A stretch of DNA of 64,000 nucleotides from positions 469,625,879 to 469,689,878 of the forward strand of contig OY856413.1 in NCBI GenBank assembly GCA_963693085.1, read 5' to 3'. The stretch is from Alisma plantago-aquatica (taxonomy: Eukaryota; Streptophyta; Magnoliopsida; Alismatales; Alismataceae). Positions 22,384-35,343 of the stretch are shown here, piece by piece. The notes below the pieces were generated by a model. That model had not been told where the DNA came from. It did no database searches and was given only the letters and a program-made list of their open reading frames with translations. The number at the start of each line of letters is the position of its first letter. Within the stretch, counting starts at the first letter, position 1. The translations under genes were made by a program, and so were the position numbers.

Positions 22384-25290
22384 TTTCATGATGGTTGAGT
22401 GGTTAAGTGATGCTCGCAAGTATTGGATGTCCCATTTTGATAACATTAATATATGTAACCTTTTATCGACACCTAAAATGTGGTGACAAATATTTAAATT
22501 CAAAGAGTACCAAGATATTATATAGTAGGTGCACATGTGACACTTTATTAGAAAGTGCACCTAAGTTTGAATGAATATGTGGTATAGTGGATTTAGTAGA
22601 AGGTGCATCATGAATTGCACTATTATGCGGTTAAAGAGGATTCAAATATGGTGATATGTGTACAAAGAGTTGAATGAATTTGTCAGGATCTACGGATGAC
22701 TGAGAGGTTAGAGGGTGCTCTCAAGTACTAGAGGTTGTAGGTTTGAATCCTTCATTTGACAATATTAATGAAATTTAGTTTTTTACCGAAACATCAGATG
22801 TGGTGACAATGATTCAAATTCAAGGGGCATTGTGTTCACAAATGATACATGTTTAGTAGAAGGTGTACATGGATTTGAATAATATGAGGTAATGCTGATT
22901 TTGTCGAAGGTACACCATGATTTGAGTTGTTGCATCTTTAACAAATATTCGAATATGGTGTCACATGCACAAGGATTCGAATCATTATGTATGGTTTGGT
23001 GATGGCAGAGAGTATAAAGGGTACCCCCAGGAATTGGTGGTCTTAGGTTTTAGTCCTCCATTTGACAATATGAAATTACATATTTATTTACCAACACCTC
23101 AAATGTGGTGACCATGATTCAAAGTCGAGATGCAATGATATTCAAAATATGTGGTGATGTAGGGATGGAAAAGAGGTTAGAGGGTTCTCTCAAGTATAGG
23201 AGGTCACAGGTTTGAATCCTTTTGACAATATTATTGAAATTTAGTTTTTTACCAACACATCAAATGCGGCGACCATGATTTAAATTCAAGGGGCACCATG
23301 TTCAAAATAGCATGTACACTGGTGACACATGTTTAATAGAAGGTGTACATGGATTTGAATAATAGGAGGTAATGTTGATTTAGTAGAAGGTACACCATGA
23401 TTTGAATTGTTACGTCTTTAACTAAAATTTGAATATGGTGGTGCATGAACACGGATTTGAATCAATATGTGGGGTTTGGTGATTGCTGAGAGTATAAAGG
23501 GTACCCCTAGGAATTGGAGGTCCTAAGTTTTAGTCCTTCACTTGACAATATGAAATTATATATTTATTTACCAACACCTAAAATGTGGTGACAATGATTA
23601 AAAGTCGAGGTGTGCTGATATTCAAAATAGAAGCTACACAGGTGAAACTTCTTCAATAAGAAGTGGAACTGGGTTTGAATGAATACATGGTCATGAGGAT
23701 TCATTAAAAGGTGTGTCATGATTTGAATGATAATGGTATGAATGCCCATACAAATACACTAATATGTACACATAAATTCAAATGAGATGTGGAGTTGTAG
23801 TGAAGGTAGAATGGTAAAAGAATTGTCTCAAGTATTGGAGGTCCCATGTTTGACTCCTCCATTTAATAATATTAACAAAATTTGGTTTCTCAACAACACC
23901 TCAAATATTTATACTAGGATTCAAAATCGATGTGCACCAAGATTCAAAATAGTAGGTCCACATGTGACTCTTCTTCCATAGAATTTGCACCATGATTTGA
24001 ATGAAATACATGGTAATGAGGATTAACTAGAAGGTGAACCATGATTTGAATGATTACATGGTTAACAAGGATTCAAATATGGTGATATGTGCACAAGGAT
24101 TCAAATGCAAACATTGAAGTGTAGTGATGGCACAATGGTTATATGGTGTTCTCGAGATTGAAGGTTCCAGGTACGAATTTCTCCATTTGACAATACTGAA
24201 TATATTTTTTTTTACCAACACCTCAAATATGTTGACAACGATTCATATTTGGCGTGCACCATGGTTCAAAGTAGTAGGTACACAAGTGACTCTTCTTCAA
24301 GGTAAGGTGCACCTAGATTCGAATGAATACATGGTAATGAGGATTCAAAAGAAGGTTAACCACACTTGGAATGGTGAAGTGGTTAATGATGATTCAAATA
24401 TAACTGTATGTGCAAAGTTTCTATATGAATATGTGGGAGTGTAGTGATGATAGAGTAGTTAAAGGGTGCACTCAAGTATTGGAGATCCTAGGTTTGAATC
24501 CTTCAATTTGAAAATACTGATTGAGTTTTTACCAACATCCCAAACATGATGAACATGAGTCAAGTTTTATGTGCATTAGGATTCATAAAAACAAGTGTAT
24601 AGGTGACACTTCTCAATACAAGATTTATCTGTATTTGAACAAATATGTGGTAATGAGCATTCAGTAGAAGGTGTACTATGATTTGAATGATTATGTGGTT
24701 AAGGGCTCAAACATGGTGATATATCTACAAGGATTCAAATGAATACAGTGGACTACAGTGATGGTAGAATGCTTAAAGAGTGCTCTCAAGTATTGGAGGT
24801 CTCAGGTTTGAATTTTCCATTTGAAATATCTTGATTAATTTCTATTTTATTATGAACACCTTAAATATGATGACTAGGATCCAAACTAGAGGCACACATG
24901 ATTCATGTAGATGCACATGTGACACTACTTCAATTGAAGGTGCACTTGAATTAAATGTATACATGGTAAGTATAAGATTATTCATGATTTTAGTGATTGA
25001 GTGATTAATGAATATTTTTTAATAAGATAATATGTGCACACAATTTTCAATGACATGGGGGATGTCATGATGTTAGATTAGTTAAAGGGTGCACCCAAAT
25101 ATAGGAGGTCCTAGGTTTCAATCCTCCTTTTGAAAATACTAATATTTTTTTTCACCAACATCTCAAATGCCAAGCAAGGACTCAAACTCAAACTAGATTT
25201 GCATCAGGATTCAAAAATTTAGATTCATAGGTTACACTTCTTCAATAAATGGTCCACTTTGACTTGAATGCATATGCGGTAATGAGGACT
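22384..25290 (+). repeat. Tandem array of ~315-bp units with tRNA-like Pol III heads
   Basis: Ten units follow each other in the same orientation. Their heads start near 22390, 22694, 23001, 23164, 23480, 23803, 24126, 24446, 24760 and 25069, mostly 305-325 bp apart (one step is 163). Each head resembles a tRNA: an A box such as tggttgagtggttaag (22393), a ctcaagtattgg segment, and a B box ggtttgaatcc (22740, 23209, 24491) about 45 bases on. The body carries conserved blocks such as tttttaccaacacctcaaat, gattcaaatatggtgatatg and aatacatggtaatgaggatt. Runs of 5-9 T follow the B box in several units (22779, 23245, 24205, 24526, 25145). The array continues at 32387. Confidence 0.85.
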
Positions 25291-26215
25291 AAAATATCCT
25301 CAATTTTGGTAAATTTAAAATACATGAATATAAGCCATGAATTGATAAGTAAACTCTATAATGATATTATTGATAGAATGATAACATTACTTATGAGACT
25401 ATTTGCATTGCAAGTAGGTCCTTGGGGCATAAGACAAAGAAATAGGAGATTTTTGTGCATAAATAAATACCAATGACTGTATGAATTGTTGAATAATATG
25501 TTTATGGAATACATGACAAGTTTCCAAAATAAAATAAAAGGTGTGATGTTTTAGATAATTAATAGAGTAATTATCTATCCAGTTGGAAACACATATTTTA
25601 GAAATTAATTAGTGTTGATTTGATCTAACTTTTGGTATAGTTGAGAATAAAAAGAAAATGAAGATAATTCTAGAAATTGGAGGGAAAATATATTCCATGA
25701 GATAATGGCATTGTTTTAAATAATGTTTAAAAGGAGCAAGTTTTATGTGAAACGAAATCCCAATAAATCCCAATTACTAAATATAACTTGAAAAAGGTAT
25801 TAGGGAGTTTCCTTGAATAAGGATAATTAATTTGGATGAATATATCAAAGAGGGAGGTAAATGAATAATCTAGAATTCATAATCGAATTGGCCAACAAAG
25901 TGATACGTATTTATATGTTTTCCTTTATGGCTTTTTATGTGTTAATCAAGTAATGTTTACAATAAGTTATGGATAGATGAATTCCTATTTTGGAAATCTA
26001 TTGAATGTCTTACTTTTTGGAAATTATGCAACCCATCCTTCAGTGATTTTCCATAACCATAAAAGAGAAGAGAGATTAGTAAAAGGGAAGTATAAGGGAA
26101 ATCTTTGGAGGGGCCATCCTTTCTGTCTTCATAGCAAGGAGGTAATGGTTTCAAAAATTACTTAAGTGGGGGAGGATACAAGCTGAAAGGGACATGACTA
26201 GAGGAATTATCATAA

Positions 26216-26704
<489 letters not shown>

Positions 26705-26706
<2 letters not shown>

Positions 26707-28938
26707 ATGTTTACTTGCTGCCCGTGCAGGTAGATTAGATTAGTTACCCGTGTTTCATGAAGCGGTGGCATTGTGTTGTAATTACAGAATAGAAGTGGCA
26801 TTATGGTGTAATTATTGAATTGCAAGATTGGTCCGGTGGAATTACTTTGTAATTATTGAATAACAATGGGCCGGTGGCATGACTTGTAAATCTGTAACGC
26901 GTATTTGATCCGCACCAGCTGGAAAAGTGATAATAAAATGACATTTCCCGATTGTAATACACAATGTCATCTTCAGTTACAAATGTCTTCTTCCCATTAC
27001 AGTTTCTATGTTCTCATTACAATATATCAGTTATCTTTACAGTCAGGTTTCAACAAAAAGTACGTCTATGTGAACTTGAAGAAGTTGGTTGTCGAGCAAA
27101 GTTAGGAGTTCACGAGCGCGTGATTCGCATTGCCATGGAGGACAAAGGAAGGTTCTTACAAAAGCTAAGGAATCGGATCAACAACGAAATAGTAGTAATA
27201 ATAAGGCAAATAAGTCAAAGTTCTTTATTACGTACACATGTTGAAGTTCTTGAAGGATGGATATTATAAGGTATTCAATACCGATGTAATCTTCAAAAGC
27301 ACTACGACGAGTGAAAATTGTAGAAACTTGGTGTTGTAAGTCTTTGGTGGAGTTGAACCCACCACTAAACCAAGCATACCCGCAACCCAATACATGGTGT
27401 AATAGGTTCTTTAGATTTTTACTCGGGGCCTATAAATACCTCTCTTCCTACCAACGCCTTTCTTGCCTTTTCTTCCATCCCCTACAAATCCTCCTCACTA
27501 CTATGCTTGTCCCTTCCGAATCGTCGATCTGCTCACTGCCCGACTGGTCAAACTATTGTGCAAACCACGTCGTCGACCACCATGACCACAACCATGGGGT
27601 CTCTGTCAACCCATACAATTACAGATGACACTTGCTTATTACAATATGAGTATCCATATTACAAAATGGTCACCTATATTACGATTGGCTCTTGTCTATT
27701 ACAACATGACTGTCCATATTACAGATGACACTTGTTTATTACAATATGAGTATCCATATTAAAAAATTATCAAATATATTACGGTTGGCTTTTGCCTATC
27801 ACAATGTGACTGTCCATATTACATATGAAACTTTTTATTACAACATGAGTATCCATATTACCAAACTGTGACCTACTTACGGTTGGCTCTTGCCTATTAC
27901 AATGTGACTGTCCATATTACAAATGACACTTGATTATTACAATATGAGTATCTATATTACAAAACTGTCACTTACATTACGGTTGACCCTTGCCTATTAC
28001 AATGTGACTGTCCATATTATATATGACACTTTCTTATTACATTAAGGCATTAAAATTTACATGTAGCATTTACACTAACAATCAAGATTCGATAATTAGA
28101 GAATTATATGTGAACACAAGACAAAGAAAGAATATGTATGTTTAAGAACTTCACATGCAAAATGGTAATCTTATCATCCTAAATATTACAATATTGTTTT
28201 GCAAATTGAAAATACAACCATGTTTAATATTTTGTAAAAAGACTTGAGCAAAGACAATTATGATAAGGAGGAGAAAATTGTAACTAATGTAGATGTTTGA
28301 TGATATAATAGATGACCCACAAGGTGTTAAACAAAAATTTATGAGAATAAACTTCAGTACAAAATAAATTGTAATAAGAAGGAAAAATATGTAATACGAA
28401 TAAATAAATTGTAATGAGAATGAAAATAATGTAACCAAGGTTCACGTATTGTAATACAACCTGACTGTATCAAGAACTATATGCATATTATGTAGATGAC
28501 AACTACGTGGAACATATCCTAATTATGAGTCAACGGTGAGCATGTGTTCAAAATGATTAAAGCTCTTATCCTCAATTAATTTTTTATTCACCAAAAATGT
28601 ATGCCTCAATGTCTCTAGCTATCTTTTCCACTATTACATGCACTCATAATTCATTATCGTCTAGTTACAAATAGTGGAATCATGCACATGCACTAGTAAA
28701 GGATGTTGAATTAAAAAATACTACCATCGTGTTCCATGCAATACGTAGTTGATTTCTGCTTAATTACAATATGTGCCACCACTACTCCATGCATACGTAA
28801 ACGAAATATGTATAATTACAATACATGCCACCGCTACCATGCAACCGTAATGGAGTTCGATTTAATTACACATCCTGCCACCGTGTATCAATGCACGAGT
28901 AATTAACTTAGCTACTCGCGCGGGCATCCAATACATAC

Positions 28939-28939
<1 letters not shown>
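26705..28939. mobile_element. Element B, 2.2 kb, related ends, in (TA)n
   Basis: The left end (ggatgtttacttgctgcccg, then tagttacccgtg) and inverted right end (cacgagtaatt ... cgcgcgggcatcc, to 28939) are diverged versions of the MITE A ends, with (TA)n on both sides. It holds unique sequence (27050-27600) and a ~100-bp tandem repeat (27618-28050). Short open frames at 26905-27628 show no recognisable domain. It may be the largest member of the family or a MITE that picked up foreign sequence. Confidence 0.65.
27618..28050. repeat. ~100-bp tandem repeat inside element B
   Basis: Four full copies and one partial copy start near 27620, 27720, 27820, 27917 and 28017. Each contains cacttg.ttattacaatatga, gtatccatattacaaaa and ggctcttgcctattacaatg. 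The unit is itself built of attaca-spaced sub-motifs ~25 bp apart. Confidence 0.85.
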
Positions 28940-29852
<913 letters not shown>

Positions 29853-29858
<6 letters not shown>

Positions 29859-29859
29859 T

Positions 29860-29896
<37 letters not shown>

Positions 29897-30288
29897 CTCA
29901 AGCTAGAATACACTTGAGTGTATTCAGAGCAGAATACACTCAAGTAGTTTTCATGACGTAATATTTTTTACGTTGTTGATCTTCTTAAACATGTTGTGAA
30001 TAGATCATATGCAAAATTTGAGCACATTTGGACATTTATAGGTCATGTTATAAAGACCATAAAAATTATGCATTTCAAATTAGTTTCGTGTGTCGATTTT
30101 GTTGCCCTTGAATGAGTGACTTATCATCCAAATGGGCTCAAAATTTGCATGTAGCCTTGTTGTAGTATGACGGGGAAGATCAATGGTTTACATTTTGCAA
30201 AAAATGGTCTTCATATGCAAACACACTTGAGTGTATTTGTGTGATCTGTACACTCGAATGTATTCTAGCATGACTCTCTCTCTCTCTT

Positions 30289-30322
<34 letters not shown>
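29853..30322. mobile_element. MITE E flanked by (GA)n and (CT)n inside (TA)n
   Basis: The core 29897-30273 has inverted ends ctcaagctagaatacactt / cactcgaatgtattctagca. (GA)n lies on the left (29853-29896), (CT)n on the right (30274-30322), and (TA)n outside both. The GA/CT tracts are therefore part of the inverted structure. Inside, cacttgagtgtatt-type short palindromes recur. No protein is encoded. Confidence 0.75.
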
Positions 30323-30365
<43 letters not shown>

Positions 30366-30367
<2 letters not shown>

Positions 30368-32386
30368 GTGTAGGTCTTGATCCTTCTGGTGGAATACTCT
30401 CTCTCTCTCTCCCCTTCCTTCTTTTTTGTTCCTCCTCCATACCATTAGGGCTTATCCTAGGATAAGTATAGGTAGAGGCCAGAGGAGCCCTCATCTCCAG
30501 GGGTGACTACCCTTCTCGGGAGATACACTCTTCCCTTCTCTATCTGTGTCATCTTCTTCCCCTAACCCTAAATTCCTACACGACCTTCCTATTTGTCTTC
30601 TCTTTCTCCATAGTAGTGATGTTGCACTACCGCTAAGGGCAAGTGTAGACCCCAGACCACAACCCTGATGGGGAGAACAAGTCCCCTATTGGATGTGCTG
30701 ACGTCTGAAATGACCCTCATGATAACTTGTCCCTCCTATGGTTCCCATATGCTAGATTATGATTCAGTCAAAGTAGATTTGAGGATTATATACCACCATT
30801 AAACCAAAACTGATCGGCTCCCTTTTCTTGCCTTCTCCAACCAATCCACAAGCATGCCACACTCAAGAAGAGCCTGCGATGTGGTGGCACAGTCGCGCGG
30901 CTCCCTGATGGCCAGAGACCTAGCATCAACTCCCTGGATCAGCTTGCCTTGGCTCAGGCCTGACTTTGTTGTGAGGAAGAGGACAACCATGGAAAGTTGT
31001 TGAGCCTATCCCCGAATGTGTGGGATTCCCATCCACTACGCCAAGGGAAACAAGGTCTTGTTGACCCTTCTAAAAGCCTCATCCTACGTGGAACTTTGGA
31101 TCAAGGTGGTGAGAAATCATTGGCAAGGCTAGCCCATGTGGATAATTCATGTTATACATCAAACATTGAAATCAAATTTTATCTTGCTTAAATTGTAATA
31201 AATAATTGGTAACTGAGATGGAAATAAGTTATGCAATTCTAAAAAAAATGAGAGGAACACAAATAAAATTAGTTGATGCCTAGTTCTAATCTCAATTCTA
31301 AAAGTTCTTCCGATACATGTTTAGTAAGTGATTAGTACATGAAAATCCTAGATTTTGGTATTAAAATGTTGAAAACATTAAAAGCCTTTCTTTTGTGTTA
31401 TTATCTGATATTGATGGATATAATGGGACTCTATGATGATTTAACATGATTATGACCATAATGATGATAATTGGTGTTACTAATATGGATAATCATGCAC
31501 ATGAAGATTTAGGGTTAAAGATCATAACTTGATGTGACGGTAAGGGACATAATTGAATCACGTGTTCATAATACAATAACATGATGGATTTTGTAATCAT
31601 GGCTACTCTTAATATGAATTAGGGTTTCAAAGCATGACTATAATGATAACTCGATAACAAAGAAACCAAAACCCTAGAATAGGACCGAGTAAGGTTTAAT
31701 CTAATTATGTGTTGGTGATACTTTAGGATTTACATACATGCAGATTATATGTTGAATTGCCTAGATTCCTCTTTGATTGGACAATATGCTTGAAGTATAA
31801 TTGCATGACAATCTGCATGGATCACCATTGAGGTATGTGGTTACGTTTATGACTACCTGCAATATAGTTTGTCAGTGTTTGTCGAGGTTTTCTCAAGAAT
31901 TGAACAACTAAATGGTTGGATGTTTATTTACATTTTGTTCAAATATAATGCCACTTTGAGTATCATATAAAGATGGGAATATGATAAGAAAATGCTAATT
32001 CTTATTTAAAATTATTGATTGATCATATGTTGTTATAATATTTGCACACCTTTGCATGCACTCCACATACACAATATAGCAATATACTGATCCACATTTT
32101 GGTACATGATAAATATGAAGATGTGATATGATGGACAAATGAAATTATTTGAAGACATTAAAGGTAACTTGTAAGATATATTCTTCTTATCATATGTATA
32201 GTTATGATGTTATAAATTCATGTAACTCCTTTGAGGAGACTTTTGTAAATGGCATTTGAAGTAATGGAGATTATTTGCTATTATATGTTATTTGGTTAAA
32301 TCTAGATCCTTGGGAAGTTAAGATACTTTCTCTCAACTTTTTTGGTCTTTCCTTAATTGGGGGATGCTAAAAAGTGAGGTTGTTAT
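30366..32386. other. Non-coding right part of the 7.1 kb insertion
   Basis: 30400-30620 is C/T-rich with cctaaccctaaattcc. 30640-31180 is of more balanced composition, with no recognisable domain. 31190-32386 is AT-rich and ends gaggttgttat. Short frames at 30799-31191 have no support as genes. I take this as LTR sequence of the enclosing insertion, without certainty. Confidence 0.35.
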
Positions 32387-32840
32387 AGGACTTAGTAGAA
32401 AGTGAATAATTATTCAGATAATTATGTGCTTAACAAGTCTTAGAATATCGTGATATGTGTAGAATGATTCAAATGAACCAATGGGTTAGTGGTGATTGCA
32501 TAGTGATTGATGGGTTCTTTCAAGTATTCAAGGACTGAGGTTTTAATCCTCCATTTGACAAAATTAGGATTCAATAGTAGTTGCACGATGATATGAATAT
32601 GTTATGTGGTTAACTAGGATTTGAAAATTGTGGTATGTACACAAGGATAACAAATGATGATTAACTAGAAGGTGCCCCATGGTCCAAATCCTACATTTAG
32701 CAATATTAATTTAACATTTTTTACCAATAACACAAATTTGACAAAGATTGAAATTAAAGGTGCTACATGATTTTAAGTTGTAGGTGAACATGTGACACTT
32801 GTTCAATAGAAGATGCACCTAGTTCTTAATAAATACTAAG
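32387..32840 (+). repeat. Continuation of tRNA-headed tandem array
   Basis: After the insertion the array resumes mid-unit (tagtagaaagtgaataatt). A further head has an A-box-like segment near 32491-32510 and a B box ggttttaatcc at 32539-32549. A last, broken unit has cattttttaccaataacac near 32710. The array fades at ~32840. Confidence 0.75.
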
Positions 32841-35036
32841 TAGTTGGAAGTTTGATGCCAAGACTATCCTCAAATCATGCTTAATTATCATAATCACATG
32901 TCTAATTACTTTAGTTTAAGGATTTAATCACCTTTAATATCAATTAGTTAAGAGATAACTCAAATTTGGCTCAATTTGCACTATATTTTTGCAATTTCAT
33001 GTACATATATGGGCTAACATTTAAATTAACTACAACTGAAGACCAAATTGCAATTTTTTTGTTAAATTATCTAAGGAATTTTTTCCTTCACAACCATGTT
33101 TAATTAGATAACATTTGGATATTTTGAAACTTATACTAGAATTAGTTTCAACCTAGGGTGTTATGGTTGAGAGTGGTCGATGACCTTGAAAACTGTGTGT
33201 ATTATGGGTGTATAACCAATTATCAGTCTTGGTGTATTAGTTGATGAGAATTATGGGTGTATCAAGAAATGAGAAATCTGACTGGTGTATCAACTAATGA
33301 GAATTATAGGTGTATCAACCAATGGAAGTTTTGGATGTCTCAACTGTTAGAATTTTTGCGTGTGCCGACTAATAGACGTTATGGGTGTGTCAACAAATGG
33401 AAGTTATGGGTGTAAAATTATGGAATTTTTAGGTGTGTATCGATAGATGTTATGGGTGTATCGACCATTAGAGTTTCTATTTTGACCAATAATAGACGTG
33501 TTGACCAATGAAAATTTTGGGCACCATTTAGGGACTGGTTTGACATTTTCACCAGTTCCATCCTATATGTATTCCATTTTCTTCTACCAAGAGGCCATTT
33601 GACAACCCAAGGATCTACATCAGGTTGATGAGAAGTCTAAAAGGTCTATGAGGTTTCAGGGTAGCAACTGGTTGCATGTTGATGCATGTTGTTTGACCAA
33701 TCTTCTCTAGGAAGTCTTCAAGCTTCCTATCATAGTTCCTTGCATCATATATGTAAGATTATCTCTCCTAACCTCTTATTTTTCTTATATTCCCTTTCAT
33801 TTCTCCTTTACCATCAAAACTTTCTCATGTTGCTAAAGAAACTCATTGTCTGCCTTTTGTTCCCCAAGCTTTGCCTAGCTTTAAGGGACCATCTTAGATT
33901 TTGAAGTGGCTATCTTAGATGATGATAAGGGTTGGTTTGGTGTTGTTTTTTATGTTTTCATGCATTTCATAAATTAGAGGCAAGTGATATAACATCTAAT
34001 ACCTTCTTTTTCCTACAAATCGTTTACAAACCCTAACCTTTTCCAAAATGTGCCTAAAATATTAAAAAGGTAGAGCTTCATGAATTTTCTTTGGATAAAA
34101 ACATGTTGTAATGAGCATGTTAGTTTCCCTTGGTCTCTTAATATTGATTATAGTCCCTAGTGATCTCCTCTCATAATTATTATTGGCTGAAATGTTGAAA
34201 ATGCATCTGTATGTACTCTAAACGTACACACTTTTGGCGCATTTGGATACCATTTTCATCGTGAACAAAATATATGTACATCCTTACTATTTCTGGGATT
34301 CCATAAGGAGCTTTTAAGGCCTTTTACTTGTTGTTATTTTATTGTACATCTATTTATAAGAAACCCTATATGTAATGATGGATTATTTATACCTTAATTT
34401 GCCCCTTCTATACCATAATTTACCGTTTCTAAACCGTACTATTGTATCTAGCATAACATTGATATCCCTTTTATTTTTGAACTAGAACTTGATTTCTATC
34501 AAGTTTCTACCTCTTGAAGCTATTTACAAAATTTTAAGTGTATATGATTTCCCTATGAGGAGTTACTCTTCTTTTTCCTTAATGGTGTTTAGGCCTTAAT
34601 GTGTCGTAATATACAGATTGAAGCCTTGGAAAGCGATGGTTGTTGGTTCCCAATGAGTACTTTGATATATAGCAGGAGATGACTAATATCACTTCGAGTG
34701 GGGTACACTCAAAGAAGATGTCAATCCATAAATTGAATATGTGGGTATTTCAGGAAATCCTTAAGTCTATATGAGATCTTATTGAAGGTGGCATTCCTAT
34801 AAGAGTAAAGAAATTAATGGAAAAAATATATACCTCCATTGTTGAACTATGACTTTTATATCCTCTTCTTATCAAATCATACGGGTTTTGTCAAAGTATG
34901 ATTTAAGATTTGGAGATAGAGAATGTATCTTGGATATGTATATATATACATTTGATGCCTTGAATTTGATACTTTGAGTATAATTTTTTTGGGTGTCATC
35001 ATTGGTATGATGGAATTAATCAATGATTAAAGTCAT
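32841..35036. other. AT-rich stretch without genes (one minisatellite)
   Basis: No protein domain, RNA gene or complete element is visible, apart from the minisatellite at 33170-33530. A short frame at 33686-33904 looks like chance. The text around 33590-33740 and 34600-34800 is unassigned. Confidence 0.5.
33170..33530. repeat. ~31-bp minisatellite (ttatgggtgtatcaaccaat)
   Basis: About eleven degenerate copies of a ~31-bp unit, roughly gaattatgggtgtatcaacc followed by aatg, run head to tail. Copies are easiest to see at 33245, 33295, 33375, 33400, 33445 and 33480. Confidence 0.75.
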
Positions 35037-35328
35037 TGAGATGTATTGATCTACAATTATTGATTATCAATTAGTCTATTAATTGATTCTTAATTAATGT
35101 TAACATTTACCATATTTATGTTGTTGACAGTTGATTCTATTTATATTTTTGACTGTCAGTTTCTATCACACATTCATAGTATTTGTTATGTCTTTATTAT
35201 CTCCTAGGATTCTTTCTCACATATTATACCATATTGTAAAGAGGGTCTCCTCCCCTATATAAAGAGGCATACTTCTTGTAAGAAAAATAATGAAACATAC
35301 TTGTATTTTAGGTTTCAATCCATTGACA
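35037..35328 (+). repeat. Copia 2 5' LTR
   Basis: About 292 bp, with a TATA-like tatataaag near 35258 and ending caatccattgaca before the PBS. It aligns with 40851-41144 through aatgttaac, gtattgtaaag, gggtctc and acttgtatttta. The left edge is approximate. Confidence 0.75.
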
Positions 35329-35343
35329 TGGTATCAAAACATG
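35329..35343 (+). promoter_or_regulatory. Primer-binding site for initiator tRNA-Met (copia 2)
   Basis: tggtatcaaaacatg begins immediately after the LTR end. The usual copia PBS is tggtatcagagc; one or two bases have decayed. Confidence 0.8.

Noticed and set aside
22690..25125. Functional tRNA genes
   Set aside because: Only the A- and B-box-like parts are present. The acceptor stem does not pair and variable-arm sequence is missing, so these are tRNA-derived repeats.
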